Source: Bacteroidales bacterium (GTDB taxonomy: Bacteria; Bacteroidota; Bacteroidia; Bacteroidales; Rikenellaceae). Taken from it: a DNA stretch of 64,000 nucleotides. Position numbers and translations under genes: made by a program. The stretch is taken from NCBI GenBank assembly GCA_910575495.1, contig CAJTFS010000002.1:434001-498000 (forward strand), given 5' to 3'. Under the pieces are notes generated by a model that was given only the letters and a program-made list of their open reading frames with translations, searched no databases and was not told where the DNA came from. This document shows, one piece after another, positions 32,548 to 42,349 of this stretch (position 1 is its first letter; each line of letters starts with the position of its first letter).

Positions 32548-35516
32548 TTCAGTTTTTGGATGCGCGCTTTCGCCTCGTCGACGATGCCGTCGTCGGAAGG
32601 CGAATAACCGTCGGCGATACTCTGCCAGGTGGCGCGCGCCTGGAACGCATCGCCGCGCCGGGCGTAGACGTCGCCCAGAAGCAGGTAGGCCCTGGCGAGC
32701 CAGTAGGCCTGCGGTCCGCGCTCGGAGTAGGCGAAAATCTCCTTCTCGGTGCGGTCCAGATTACCGGCGGCGAAGCTCTCCTCGATGAGGTGGTAGGCAG
32801 CCGCCGAACCCTCGCGCGAACGCACGTCGGAAGCGAGCGAGCGATAGAGTTTCGCCGCTTCGGCACGCTTGCCGCGGCTGCGCAGCTGCTCGGCCCACGC
32901 GAAGCGGGCTTCGCGCAAGGCGACGGCCCCGACATCGTCGCGGGCGCAGACATCGGCGGCCATGGCCTCGATCTTCGCCGGATCGCCCTCGGCGACGGTG
33001 GCCCGCACGTAGCCGGTCATGGCCTTCTCACGCTCGGAAGCAGCGGTAACCGCATCGTAGAGCTTGCGGTAGGCGGCGGCCGCTTCGGAGTAACGCTTGT
33101 CGGCGAAAGTCATGGCCGAGAGTTTCTCCAGCACCGTGATGCTGTATTGGTTGGTGCCCAGCCCGGCCAACTCCGAAAGCGTGGCGATGGCCTCGCTGCG
33201 CTGTCCGAGACGGAGATAGCAATCGCTCAGATAATAGAGCGCATCGGCCCGGTAACTGCCCTTGGGATAGCTGCGCACGTAAGAACGCAGCGTACGCGCG
33301 GCGATCTCGTGACGGTTGGTGAGGTAGAGTTTCTGGGCGGCGGCGAACGAAAGCGAATCGCGCGAGATGGAGGTCACGTCGCTCTCCATGCCCATTTTGG
33401 CGGCGTAGCCGAAATAACCCTCGGCGTCGCCCTCCGAGACATAGATGTCGCGGATGCCCTGCATGGCCTCGCGCGCCTCGGACGAACGCGGCGCGGAAGC
33501 CACGACCTGGTCGTAGTAGAACAGCGATTTTTTGCGGTTGCCCAGGTTGAAATAGGCAAGTCCCAGGTCGGAGCAGGCCTGCACGCGACGCGGCGAGGCG
33601 GGATACTCGACGAGGAACTTTTCGAGCTGCGCGGCCCCCTCGGCATAGGCTTCCCGGGCGATGGACATGCGGCCCAGCTCGTAGGAAGCGGCATCGGCAT
33701 ACTCGCCGGCAGGCTCGGCGGCGATCTTGCGCAAGGCCTCGGTTTTCTGCCCGGTCCGCCCGAGCAGGCCGAGCGTCACGGCGCGCTTGTAGGCGGCGTA
33801 TTGCTTTTCGGGGGTGCCGATGGCGATAGCCCGGTCATACTCGGCGACGGCCTGTTCGAACTCGCGCGAGGCATAGCGGATATCGCCCAGGCGGTTGTGG
33901 GCGTCGGCACTGTAGCGGTCGCGTTCGGTGCGGAGGGAGAGAAAGCGCCGGAACGATTCGTCGGCCTCGGCCGGCTGCTGCCGCGAGAAAGCGCAATAAC
34001 CAAGGTTATAGCAAGCGAAAGCATATTCCCGCTCGGTCTGGGGAGCGCGTTTGAGGTAGGTCCGGAATTTGGCGGCGGCAACCGTGAGATCGCCCTCGGC
34101 GAATGCGATTTCGCCCTGCCAGAAGATGTTGAGCGCCGCATACTTGGCGCTGACGCCCACGGCGGCCGACTCCTCCAGATAACGCCGCGCCTCGGGGATG
34201 TTGCCGGCGGCGTAGGCCTCCAGACCGCGGAAATAGGCGATCTTCTGCAAGGCAGCGCGCACTTCGCTGTCGGCCGCGGACGACGCCCGGATGGCCCGGT
34301 AGGCGGCATCGTAGTCGCGCGAATTGTAATAGGCGGCGATCAGCAGCGACCGGATCTCGCCGGCGCGGGGCGACGAGGGATAACGTTCGAGGTACTTGGT
34401 CAGCATGTTGATGGCGCCGTTGAACGCCTCGCTGTCGGTCTCGTACTGCAACTTGGCATAGTTGAAGAGGGCCTCCTCGGCGATGGCGGCGTCGAAACGC
34501 TCGTCGGCAGCCATGGCGAACGACTGCATGGCCGAACGCTTGTCGCCGGCGCGGAGGTAGCAGTCGGCCAGGTGATAGGAGGCATTCTGCGTGATGGCGT
34601 CCTCGGGACCGCAGGCCTTGCGCAGCCACTCGGCGGCCTCGGAGTAGCGGGCCGTACGGTAGAGCGAGAACCCCATGAGGTAGTCGGCATCGCGGTCGAA
34701 CTTGCCGCCGGCCCGGCCGAACGCTTCGAGGTGGGCGGCACTCTGCCCGAACTCGTCGAGCCGGAACCACGACTCGGCGATGATGCGCTCCAACTCGGCG
34801 CGCCGCTCGGGGACGGCGCGGCCGACCAAAGCCTGGCCCTCCGTAACGACATAACGGTAATTGCCCTCGCGGAATTCGAGCTGCAAAAGGTAAAACGGGA
34901 TGAGCTCGCGATAGGCATCGCTCTGCGTGAGCGTACCGAAAGCCAGTTTGGCGCGATCGTAACGCCCCTCGGCATAGTCGATATAAGCCTTGTGGTAGAG
35001 CGCATGGTCGGCATACTTGCTGTTCGGGGCGATGCGGTCGAAATAGTCGTAGGCGGCGGCGAAATTGCGGTCGGCGAACTCGACGCAGCCCATGCGGATG
35101 TCGTACTGCTCGCGCCGTGCAGGCGACAGGGCCTTGTAGTCGGTCTTATCGAACATTTCGCGGGCTCGGCGCATGTCGTCGCGGGCGCAGTAGCAGGAAG
35201 CGAGGGCGAAACGCACATCGTTGTTGTAGACCGAGCGCGGATGCTCGGCGATGAAGCGCAGCAAGGCGCTTTCGGCCTCCTCGCTGCCCAGCTCGACGGC
35301 GCAGGCGGCAAGGAAGAAGTCGATCTCCTCGGCCTCGGAAAGCTGCTCGGGCGAAAGGAGCCTGCGGGCGGCCAGAAACTCGTGGCGGGCATCGGCCCAG
35401 CGGCCCGACTCGAAAAGGCCGCGTCCGCGGTCGACGAAGGAACGGGGCGAATCGGGTACGGCAGCGGCAGGCAGCAAGCTGCAAAGCAGGATCAGCAGAA
35501 AGATATGTTTGCGCAT
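32544..35516 (-). CDS. Large periplasmic tetratricopeptide-repeat protein
   Basis: A 990-residue protein with a signal peptide (MRKHIFLLILLCSLLPAAA) and TPR/SEL-like helical repeats along nearly the whole length, for example WADARHEFLAARRL, YSEAAEWLRKACG, FEQAVAEYDRAIA and RSEAIATLSELAG. Such proteins serve as protein-binding scaffolds; in Bacteroidetes this long TPR protein is commonly found next to a barrel protein as here. No enzymatic motif is visible. Upstream frame sequence to 35627 crosses a promoter box, so the signal-peptide ATG at 35516 is the start. Confidence 0.85.
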   Translation of the reverse strand: MRKHIFLLILLCSLLPAAAVPDSPRSFVDRGRGLFESGRWADARHEFLAARRLLSPEQLSEAEEIDFFLAACAVELGSEEAESALLRFIAEHPRSVYNNDVRFALASCYCARDDMRRAREMFDKTDYKALSPARREQYDIRMGCVEFADRNFAAAYDYFDRIAPNSKYADHALYHKAYIDYAEGRYDRAKLAFGTLTQSDAYRELIPFYLLQLEFREGNYRYVVTEGQALVGRAVPERRAELERIIAESWFRLDEFGQSAAHLEAFGRAGGKFDRDADYLMGFSLYRTARYSEAAEWLRKACGPEDAITQNASYHLADCYLRAGDKRSAMQSFAMAADERFDAAIAEEALFNYAKLQYETDSEAFNGAINMLTKYLERYPSSPRAGEIRSLLIAAYYNSRDYDAAYRAIRASSAADSEVRAALQKIAYFRGLEAYAAGNIPEARRYLEESAAVGVSAKYAALNIFWQGEIAFAEGDLTVAAAKFRTYLKRAPQTEREYAFACYNLGYCAFSRQQPAEADESFRRFLSLRTERDRYSADAHNRLGDIRYASREFEQAVAEYDRAIAIGTPEKQYAAYKRAVTLGLLGRTGQKTEALRKIAAEPAGEYADAASYELGRMSIAREAYAEGAAQLEKFLVEYPASPRRVQACSDLGLAYFNLGNRKKSLFYYDQVVASAPRSSEAREAMQGIRDIYVSEGDAEGYFGYAAKMGMESDVTSISRDSLSFAAAQKLYLTNRHEIAARTLRSYVRSYPKGSYRADALYYLSDCYLRLGQRSEAIATLSELAGLGTNQYSITVLEKLSAMTFADKRYSEAAAAYRKLYDAVTAASEREKAMTGYVRATVAEGDPAKIEAMAADVCARDDVGAVALREARFAWAEQLRSRGKRAEAAKLYRSLASDVRSREGSAAAYHLIEESFAAGNLDRTEKEIFAYSERGPQAYWLARAYLLLGDVYARRGDAFQARATWQSIADGYSPSDDGIVDEAKARIQKLK

Positions 35517-35542
35517 AGGTGAAATCGGAGAAAACGACAGGA

Positions 35543-35550
35543 CAAAGATA
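35543..35550 (-). promoter_or_regulatory. -7 promoter box of the TPR/barrel operon
   Basis: TATCTTTG on the minus strand, exact consensus, 26 bases before the TPR start; no good -33 TTG at the usual distance. Confidence 0.5.
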
Positions 35551-35704
35551 AGGTAAAAGTTGAAAGGTGAAAAGCGAAAGGTGTTTTTTCGGTTCGCCAT
35601 CCGATTATGCGCCCGCTCGCCCGGCAACTATTTTGGCGCCGGGACACCCTCGGGGAACGGAATTTGCCGCAGGAAAGACATTCACCCTAAAAAACGAAGG
35701 AGAC

Positions 35705-36112
35705 ATGATCGAAAAAGCGACGGTCGAAATGACCGAAAACGGAAAGTTCCGCGCCGCGAACGGCTCGGGATGCGACACGATGAACCCCAAGGAACTGCTG
35801 CTCTACGCGGCGGCCCAGTGCTCGGGGCAGACGGCACTGATGGTAATGGAAAAGATGCACCTCAGGCCCAAGCGGCTGGAGATCGGCTACTCGGGCGAAC
35901 TGAACACCGAGGCGCTGCAGGCCGAAAGCATGTTCCGCTCGTTCCACGTGGTCTACAACGTGGACTGCGGCCCGGGCAGCGACCAGGAGAAAGCGAGCCG
36001 GGCGCTTCTGCTCACGCACGAGAAATACTGCGGACTGACGCAGATGCTGCGCCGCATAGCCCCCGTGTCGCACGAGATAGCCGTGGTGAGCACCGAACCG
36101 GAAACGGTGTGA
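35705..36112 (+). CDS. OsmC/Ohr-family protein
   Basis: A 135-residue thiol peroxidase-like protein of the OsmC family. The two conserved cysteines are present: C39 in YAAAQCSGQT and C109 in HEKYCGLTQML; together they reduce organic hydroperoxides in characterised members. NPKELLLYAAAQC is the typical start of the central helix. A good ribosome site (AAGGAG) precedes the ATG at 35705. It is monocistronic and followed by a repeat-rich spacer. Whether it is a true peroxidase or a divergent OsmC-like protein is not settled by sequence. Confidence 0.9.
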   Translation: MIEKATVEMTENGKFRAANGSGCDTMNPKELLLYAAAQCSGQTALMVMEKMHLRPKRLEIGYSGELNTEALQAESMFRSFHVVYNVDCGPGSDQEKASRALLLTHEKYCGLTQMLRRIAPVSHEIAVVSTEPETV

Positions 36113-36149
36113 CGACTCACGATGCAAAATTGATTCTGCATTGAAAAGC

Positions 36150-36210
36150 CCTGCGCCCGGAGCCGGCTCGGACTTGCAGCGTGTCCCCGCAGCCGGCCCC
36201 GGGCATTTGC
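36150..36210. repeat. GC-rich inverted repeat, copy 1
   Basis: GCCCGG-GCCGGCT faces AGCCGGCCCCGGGC, a long imperfect stem. A related stem with GCCGGCCCCGGGCG is at 55235-55286. Confidence 0.6.
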
Positions 36211-36287
36211 CGCTTTCAGCCCCTCCCCCGTCTACGGCGCAGGCATCGGGGCGGCTTATAGAAACAAAATCCGGCTTTAGCCGGGCG

Positions 36288-36374
36288 AGCCGAAGCCCCG
36301 CCCCGCGGAGACTCGCAGAATTTACAAATCCCCGTTCTTAACGGGGCTCGCCCCGCAAGGCTTCGGCACGAATG
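36288..36374. repeat. GCCGAAGCC-type repeat, copy 1
   Basis: GAGCCGAAGCCCCGCC, CGCGGAG and CTCGCA, then CTCGCCCCGC and GGCTTCGGCACGA. The ends are inverted (GCCGAAGCC / GGCTTCGGC). A shorter copy is at 55737-55796. Confidence 0.7.
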
Positions 36375-36449
36375 CTTCTGCCGCCAATGTGATGTCGAGC
36401 GAAGCGGATCGACGAACGCAGTCTACGGAGACCGCTTGCCGCAAGCGTC

Positions 36450-36600
36450 GATCGACGAACGCAGCGAGAGCAGAGGCCGCTTGCGGACTCTTCCGAGCAA
36501 GGAGGAGAGAGACAAACGCAGTGCAGTCAAGAATCTGTATGCCGAAGATACGGATTCTTCGTCGCTATGCTCCTCAGAATGACAGCCGGGCGCTTGTTTG
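36450..36600. repeat. Dispersed intergenic repeat, copy 1
   Basis: Blocks GATCGACGAACGCAG, GCAGAGGCCGCTTGCG, GAGCAAGGAGGAGAGAGAC, AAACGCAGTGCAGTCAAG, an AAGAATC/GATTCTT stem and CTCAGAATGACA occur in this order. Near-identical blocks are at 55360-55447, with shorter copies at 55058-55200 and 55511-55600. Confidence 0.8.
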
Positions 36601-36748
36601 GCCACCCTTGCTGCGTTGGTCGATCCGCTTCGCCTCAGAATGACAAAGCAGGAATCGAGCCCTCGAAGAGAATTTATCAATACTCGATTATATACCTTGT
36701 TGTACCAACAAGGCTGTAATTTCATTTCTTTCGGATTTCCGACAGAAG

Positions 36749-36773
36749 CCCCTGCCTGAGGCGGGGGTTTAGG
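36749..36773. terminator. Terminator-like hairpin after the efflux operon
   Basis: CCCCTGCC-TGA-GGCGGGGG (one wobble) followed by TTTA on the plus strand. It lies about 130 bases beyond the tolC-like stop on the minus strand, so the direction is uncertain. Confidence 0.5.
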
Positions 36774-36900
36774 GGTGGGTCAGAACTTGAATACGCGGCC
36801 ATAGCCGCGAATTACTGCGGTCGGATTCAGGATGCCGGTCCAAGGACGCTGCTACATCGAAGTATATAGATGGATTTCAATATAGTGATTCAGAATCGCA

Positions 36901-38145
36901 CTACTCCTCCCCTGCCGTGATGCGGCGATAGTCGGAGATGGCGAGCGCGTAGTTGTAGCGGGCGGTGATGTCGTTGGTATAGAGCTGTATCCAGCTGAGC
37001 TGGGCCTGGAGCACATCGAGAATGGTGACCAGACCCTCGCCGTAGGAATAGGTGCTCAGTTCGAGGTTTTCGCCGGCGATGCGCAGGCTGCGCTCCGAAG
37101 CGTCGACCTGTGCACGGCTCTGCACGATGGCCGTCCAGCCGTTCATCTCCTCGAGCAGGATCTCTTCACGGAGCTGCTGCGCGTTCCACTCGCTTGCGCG
37201 CCGGAGCGCCTGCGCCACCCCTACGGCCCTGCGGCGCTCGCCGCCGTGGAAGATAGGGACGGAGAGCTTGACGAAAGCCGAGCCGTCGACGAGCGTGGAG
37301 CCGCTGCGGTTGGGCGTATGGGGCCGCCAGGCCCCTCCGATACCGACGCTCACCTGCGGATTGAAGGGCGCCCGGGCACCCCTGATGCTGGCTTCGGCCT
37401 GCACGATACGCAACTGCGCGGCAGCATAGTCGGGGCGCCGTTCGAGCGCTTCGGCATGATCGGCATGTTGCGGCATGAGGATGGAATCGCGCACGCTGTC
37501 GGTCAGACGCACCGGCGCCGAAGCATCGGCACCCTGCAAGATGTTGAAGTTGTGCAGCGCCACCTCGGCCCGCTGTTCGGCGGTGACGAGCTGGTAACGG
37601 GCCTCGCTCAGGCGGGCGTCGATCATCAGCACGTCGCCCTTGGCGATGTACCCCTCCTCGAAACGGCGGTCGACCACCTCCTTCAACGATACGATCAACC
37701 GCACATACTGCCGCATGGCGGCGGCGTAGAGCTCCAGCGCCGAGAGGTTCCAATAGGCATAGTCGGCCGCGTAGCCGATCTCCAGCCGCGAGAACTCCTC
37801 GTCGCACAAGGCGATGTCGTAACCCGCCCGGGCTCTATCTACGGCGGCCCGCACCGACCCTCCGCCGTAGACCACCTGCACGAGCTGCGGCAGAACGCTG
37901 AAAGTCCACCGCTCGGCATCGTTGGAACGCCGGACCGTGGCGGAAAAACTCCCGTCGAGCGAAAGCTGCGGCAGAAAACCCGTGCGGGCCTGTCCGAAAC
38001 GCTGTGCGGCGGCTTCGGTCCGGGCAGCGGCGGCCTTGAGCTGCCAGCTGTACCGGAGCACGGCGCGCCTGTAGTCGCCGAGGGAAGTCTGCGCGGCAAG
38101 AGGCGCGCAACAAAGCAGGCAAAGGAGGGAAAGGATGCGTTTCAT
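36901..38145 (-). CDS. TolC-like outer-membrane efflux protein
   Basis: A 414-residue outer membrane efflux protein with a signal peptide (MKRILSLLCLLCCAPLAAQ) and two duplicated OEP repeats of long coiled-coil helices (for example RRSNDAERWTF... and QAEASIRGARAPFNPQVSVGIGG). It forms the exit duct for the RND pump encoded just upstream; its ATG overlaps the pump stop codon (ATGA). A longer same-strand frame runs to 40848, but the upstream part is an out-of-frame reading of the pump gene; the signal peptide sets the start at 38145. Confidence 0.92.
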   Translation of the reverse strand: MKRILSLLCLLCCAPLAAQTSLGDYRRAVLRYSWQLKAAAARTEAAAQRFGQARTGFLPQLSLDGSFSATVRRSNDAERWTFSVLPQLVQVVYGGGSVRAAVDRARAGYDIALCDEEFSRLEIGYAADYAYWNLSALELYAAAMRQYVRLIVSLKEVVDRRFEEGYIAKGDVLMIDARLSEARYQLVTAEQRAEVALHNFNILQGADASAPVRLTDSVRDSILMPQHADHAEALERRPDYAAAQLRIVQAEASIRGARAPFNPQVSVGIGGAWRPHTPNRSGSTLVDGSAFVKLSVPIFHGGERRRAVGVAQALRRASEWNAQQLREEILLEEMNGWTAIVQSRAQVDASERSLRIAGENLELSTYSYGEGLVTILDVLQAQLSWIQLYTNDITARYNYALAISDYRRITAGEE

Positions 38146-41100
38146 GCTTGGCGGATGTTGTAGAAAAGGGCATAGACGACGGGCAGCACGAAGACCGTGA
38201 GCAGCGTGGCGACGAAGAGCCCGCCCATGATGGTGGCGGCCATCGCCCCGAACATCGAATCGAAGAGCAGAGGCAGCATGCCGAGGATGGTGGTGCCCGA
38301 AGCCATCGCCACGGGGACGATGCGGCTGCGCGTGGCCGCAATGAGGGCGTCGTAGGGCGCCGCACCGCCGCGCCTCAACTCGCCGATCTGCTCGACGAGC
38401 ACCACGGCGTTCTTGATGTTCATGCCCACGAGCCCCAGCAGTCCCAGGAGCGAGAAGAAGTTGAAAACCTTGCCGGTGACGGCCAGTCCGAGCACCACGC
38501 CGATGAAGATCAGGGGAATCATCGACAGAATGACGGTAGGCTCGCGGTAGTTGCGGAAGAGCAGCAGCAAGACGATAAGGATCAGCACCAACGTAAGAGG
38601 CATGTATTCGGCCAGCGCCTCGTTGGACTCCTGCTGGCTCTCCTGCTCGCCGAAAACTTTCATCGAATACCCCTCGGGCAGCGCGATCCGCCCGACCGAA
38701 TCGCGCAGGGCGGCGAAAAGCCGCATGGTGTTGACGTCGCGCCCGGGGTCGCACTGCGCCTTCATGACGCGCTGGCGGTTGTAGCGCCGGATCACCCCCT
38801 GACGGAACCCGAACCGGAAGTCGTCGACGGCCTGGCCGAGCGAAAAGACGCGGCCGGCGGGATTGAAGATCGGCAGCGCCTGGAGGTTGGTGAGGTTGTA
38901 GGCGTCGACGTTCTCGTCCTTCAGCAGAATCGGCATGAATAGGTCGCCCTCGCGGTATTCGCCCAGGCGGTAGCCGTCGGTGGCGATGGTGAGCCCCTGC
39001 GCCAGCTGGCTGCGGGAGATGCCGATGCGCTGCCCCTTCATCTGCGAATAGAGGGGCATCCAGGCGGGCTCGCGGTTGCCCCAGCTGTTGCGGACGCGCA
39101 CGGCGCCGGGCGTGCGCCACATGATCCGCTCGGCAGCTTCGGTGAGCCGGCAAAGGGTGTCGATGTTGTCGCCGATGAAACCGAATTCGATGGCGGCGTC
39201 GGGCACGGGCGAGAGTTTGAAAAGCGACGAACGCAGCCACACGTCGGGAAATTCGGCGGAGACATAGGCGTCGAAACGCTCCTCGACGACGGCGGTCTGC
39301 TTCTTGTCGTGCACCTCGACGAGGATGTTGCCGAAGTTGGGCCGCAACGACACGGAGCTGCTGGCCAGATAATAGCGCGGCGGCGTGGATCCCAGCGTCA
39401 TCGAAACGCCCCTGACCTCGGGCTGCTCGCGCAACCACTGCTCCATGCGCAGCATGTTGCGCTCGGTTTCGCGGATGGAGAAGCCCTCGGGCAGCAGGAC
39501 GTCGGCCCGGAAATAGGGTTTGTCGAGCGCCGGAAAGAAGTTCTGCGGCATCCGCCCCATGACGACCAGCGACCCGAAGAAAAGCAGGACCGCCCCGGCG
39601 ACCACACCCCACCGCCGGCGCAGAAGCCACGCCAGCAGGCGGTCGAACGCACGGTAGAACTTCGTGTCGTAGGGATCGCCCGGCCGGGGCTTGACCCGCA
39701 GCATGAAATTGCCGAAAAGCGGCGTCTGCGTGAGCGCCAGCACCCAGCTGAGCAACAGCGACAGGGCCAGGACCACGAACAACGGCTTGACGATCTCGGC
39801 AACGGACGACGGAGCGAGGTAGAGGGGCAGAAACGAGAAGATGGCGATCAACGTAGCGCCCAGAAGGCTCCAGCGCGGTGCGTTGGCACCGTCGACAACG
39901 GCCCGGAAACGATCGGCGCCCCGCATCATGGACTGCTGGGCGTTGTCGGTGACGACGATGGCGTTGTCGACCAGCATGCCCATGGCGATGATGAAGCCGG
40001 CGAGCGACGTGCGGTTGAGCCCCTCGCCCAAAAACTGCATGAACAGCAGCGTGCCGCCGATGGAAAAGAGCAGCGAACTGCCGATCAGCACCCCGGCCCG
40101 GAATCCCATGACCAACATGATGATGGCGATGACGATGGCCACCGATTCGGCCAGATTGAGCACGAACGCGGCGTTGGCCTCGCGGGCGATGCGGTCCTCG
40201 GGATAGAGAACCGTCAGCTCCATGCCGACAGGCATGCGGCCGGTCTCGGCTGCGAGCAGGCGGGCGATGCGCTCGCCGGTCTTGACGACATCGGCCTGCG
40301 CCTCGGTGGAGATGCCGATGCCGACGGCGCGGTGGCCGTCGACCCGCATCAGGGTCTGCGGCTCGGCGTAGCCCCGCTCGACGCGGGCGATGTCGCCCAG
40401 ACGGTACTGCTTGCCCGACGAGGAGATCAGCAGCTGGTCGGCGATGTCGTCGAGACTCTTGTAGGCGCCCTCCTCCAGAATCCGGATTTCGAGGGCCCCG
40501 GCGAGCTTCTCGCCGCTGCCGACCACGGCATTCTGCTGGCGGATGGTGGCGACGATGGTTTCGGGGCGGATGTCGAAATTGGCCAGGGCCGACGCCGAAA
40601 CGTAGACGTTGACCACGGGCGTCTGCTCGCCGAAAAGGGTCACCTTCTGCACGCCGTCGACCGTCACGAGGGCCGTTTTCAGACGTTGGGCCCACTGCCG
40701 CAGCTCGTCCCAGGTGAATCCCTCGTCGACCGAAAGCCCGTAATAGATGCCGTAGACATCGCCGAAATCGTCGGCGACGGTGACAGGCGATGCACCCGAC
40801 GGCAGCCGCGGCTGGATGTTGAGCACCTTGCGCCGCAACTCGTCCCACAACTGCGGAATCTCGCGTGCGGAGATGGCGGGGTCGAGTTCGACCAGAATTT
40901 TGGAGAGTCCGAAGTAGGATTCGGACGTGACCTTGTGCACGCCGCGCATCGACTGCACCTCGCGCTCCACGGGCTCCGTGACGAGCGATTCGACCTCCTC
41001 GGGCGTGGCGCCGGGATAGGAGCAGACGAGCGACGCGCTCTTGATGACGAAGACCGAATCCTCCTTTTTGCCCAACGTGAAGAAACCTGCCAGACCGCCG

Positions 41101-41168
41101 GCCAGCAGGATGAACAGAAAGAAGGCTACGACCTTGGCGTTGCGGACGGAATATTCGGGAAGCGTCAT
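38142..41168 (-). CDS. RND-family efflux pump permease (AcrB-like)
   Basis: A 1008-residue inner-membrane proton antiporter. It has an N-terminal helix, a first porter loop starting SLVCSYPGATPEEVESLVTEPVE, the TM4 proton-relay aspartate in IIAMGMLVDNAIVVTDNAQ, the FFPALDKPYF second porter loop start, and the TM10 lysine in GMNIKNAVVLVEQ. About 12 transmembrane helices are seen. The set with MFP and TolC genes makes a complete tripartite pump. The substrate cannot be read; the porter wording (PGATPEEVE, EGFSIRETER) resembles the HAE-1 drug/solvent class. No regulator gene adjoins. Confidence 0.93.
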   Translation of the reverse strand: MTLPEYSVRNAKVVAFFLFILLAGGLAGFFTLGKKEDSVFVIKSASLVCSYPGATPEEVESLVTEPVEREVQSMRGVHKVTSESYFGLSKILVELDPAISAREIPQLWDELRRKVLNIQPRLPSGASPVTVADDFGDVYGIYYGLSVDEGFTWDELRQWAQRLKTALVTVDGVQKVTLFGEQTPVVNVYVSASALANFDIRPETIVATIRQQNAVVGSGEKLAGALEIRILEEGAYKSLDDIADQLLISSSGKQYRLGDIARVERGYAEPQTLMRVDGHRAVGIGISTEAQADVVKTGERIARLLAAETGRMPVGMELTVLYPEDRIAREANAAFVLNLAESVAIVIAIIMLVMGFRAGVLIGSSLLFSIGGTLLFMQFLGEGLNRTSLAGFIIAMGMLVDNAIVVTDNAQQSMMRGADRFRAVVDGANAPRWSLLGATLIAIFSFLPLYLAPSSVAEIVKPLFVVLALSLLLSWVLALTQTPLFGNFMLRVKPRPGDPYDTKFYRAFDRLLAWLLRRRWGVVAGAVLLFFGSLVVMGRMPQNFFPALDKPYFRADVLLPEGFSIRETERNMLRMEQWLREQPEVRGVSMTLGSTPPRYYLASSSVSLRPNFGNILVEVHDKKQTAVVEERFDAYVSAEFPDVWLRSSLFKLSPVPDAAIEFGFIGDNIDTLCRLTEAAERIMWRTPGAVRVRNSWGNREPAWMPLYSQMKGQRIGISRSQLAQGLTIATDGYRLGEYREGDLFMPILLKDENVDAYNLTNLQALPIFNPAGRVFSLGQAVDDFRFGFRQGVIRRYNRQRVMKAQCDPGRDVNTMRLFAALRDSVGRIALPEGYSMKVFGEQESQQESNEALAEYMPLTLVLILIVLLLLFRNYREPTVILSMIPLIFIGVVLGLAVTGKVFNFFSLLGLLGLVGMNIKNAVVLVEQIGELRRGGAAPYDALIAATRSRIVPVAMASGTTILGMLPLLFDSMFGAMAATIMGGLFVATLLTVFVLPVVYALFYNIRQA

Positions 41169-41175
41169 GACCGTA

Positions 41176-42207
41176 TCATTTCAGAATGCGCACCTGCTCG
41201 CCGGGCTGCAGGCGGTAGACCCCCGCCGTGACGACTCGGTCGCCGGGTCCGACGCCGCTGTCGATGATCACGCGGTCGCTGCCGAAGAGCTCGCCGAGGG
41301 TCACCTCGCGCCGCTCGACCCGGTCGTCGGCATCGACGACCCAGACGTAGGTGCCGCCGCCCGTGGGTGCGTAGATGGCCGAGAGCGGCAACGAAACGGC
41401 ATCGGGCACGGGATCGGCCGAGAACATGGTGACGGTGCACGACATGCCGGGCGAGATGTCGTAGCGCACCGTATCGACGCCGGCGAGCTTCAGCGTGACG
41501 GGGAATCCCGACGCGTCGGACGATGTGCGGGCATAATCTTTCAGCCGGGCGGCGAAACGCACGCCGCGGTAGTTGTCGAACGCCACCTCGAAACGGGTGG
41601 CCGTATCGGCCAACGCCCGCAGCCCCTGCTCGGGCATGGTGAACTTGACGGTCGTGGTATGCGGATCGACGAGCCGCAGGATGGCTTCGCCGGCCTGCAC
41701 GCGCTGGTAGTTGTCGACATAGGTAGCCTCGATGACGCCCGGGAAAGGAGCCTTGATCTTGGTATCTTTCAGGAGGTCGAGGGCATTGTCGTAGGCCGAA
41801 CGGGCCTGCGCGAAGTGCGTACGGGCCGCCTCGGCCTCCTGACGGGAGACGGCCTGATGTTCGAGCAGCCGCTGCATGCGCTGCTGCCGGGAGCGCGCCT
41901 CCTCGAAAGCCGAGCGCGTGGCCGACACCTGCAACTCGACGTCGCGGGGGTCGAGCTCGGCGAGCAGCTCCCCGCGCACGACGCTTTCGCCCTGCGCCAC
42001 GGGGATGTCGGCCACCTGGCCCGCGAGCTTGAAGGCGAGGGTCACGGCATCGTCGGGCGTGGCCATGCCGGCGAAATCCTTGCGGATGGCCGATGCCTCC
42101 GCCGCGACAGCGATCTTGACGGGCCGCACCGGAGCGGAAGGAGCGACGCTCCCGGAACGGCAGGCGCCGCACGACAAAGAGAGAAGAAACAGGAAGAAAG
42201 GGCGCAT
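41176..42207 (-). CDS. RND efflux periplasmic adaptor (membrane fusion protein)
   Basis: A 343-residue lipoprotein adaptor (lipobox LSCGAC, Cys16). The barrel-sandwich hybrid halves (LAFKLAGQVADIPVAQGESVVRGELLAELD and IKAPFPGVIEATYVDNYQRVQAGEAI) flank an alpha-hairpin (about 85-145), followed by the beta-barrel and membrane-proximal domains (VERREVTLGELFGSDRVII). It links the permease to the TolC-like duct. The first gene of the operon, 7 bp before the permease. The frame extends to 42243, but the lipobox fixes the ATG at 42207. Just upstream, TATGAAAGTTGAC resembles the 3' block of the recurrent leader element. Confidence 0.92.
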   Translation of the reverse strand: MRPFFLFLLSLSCGACRSGSVAPSAPVRPVKIAVAAEASAIRKDFAGMATPDDAVTLAFKLAGQVADIPVAQGESVVRGELLAELDPRDVELQVSATRSAFEEARSRQQRMQRLLEHQAVSRQEAEAARTHFAQARSAYDNALDLLKDTKIKAPFPGVIEATYVDNYQRVQAGEAILRLVDPHTTTVKFTMPEQGLRALADTATRFEVAFDNYRGVRFAARLKDYARTSSDASGFPVTLKLAGVDTVRYDISPGMSCTVTMFSADPVPDAVSLPLSAIYAPTGGGTYVWVVDADDRVERREVTLGELFGSDRVIIDSGVGPGDRVVTAGVYRLQPGEQVRILK

Positions 42208-42349
42208 ACGAAAAAAGTTGGCTTCCTGCGGAAAGGAAGTCAACTTTCATACCACAGCCCTGCGGCGGGCCTCAACGGACCAACATTCGGACGATCACGC
42301 CCGTACACCGCAGTCCGCACGCCGCCGGGAGCCCTGCCCCGCCGACGCG

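Larger units (their letters stand above)
36113..36900. other. Repeat-rich spacer
   Basis: No gene is recognised. It holds a GC-rich inverted repeat (36159-36206), a GCCGAAGCCCCGCC...GGCTTCGGC block (36288-36374), a dispersed repeat copy (36450-36600) and a terminator-like hairpin (36749-36768). The same kinds of blocks recur at 55017-55800. Confidence 0.75.

Noticed and set aside
32454..35522. Very long open frame (about 1020 codons) antisense to the TPR gene, and similar antisense frames at 11725-14892, 18268-20376, 46301-49054 and 56750-59662
   Set aside because: They are shadows of real genes caused by GC-rich codon use; none shows domains, and each lies opposite a confidently identified protein.
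36113..36900. Possible CRISPR array or tRNA cluster in the repeat-rich spacers (also 54850-56220)
   Set aside because: Repeats are unequal in length, not evenly spaced, and lie without cas genes; no cloverleaf could be formed with tRNA consensus bases.
38146..40848. Same-strand extension of the TolC-like frame to 1315 residues
   Set aside because: The extra 900 residues are a second-frame reading of the RND permease gene; the signal peptide at 38145 and ATGA coupling mark the true start.
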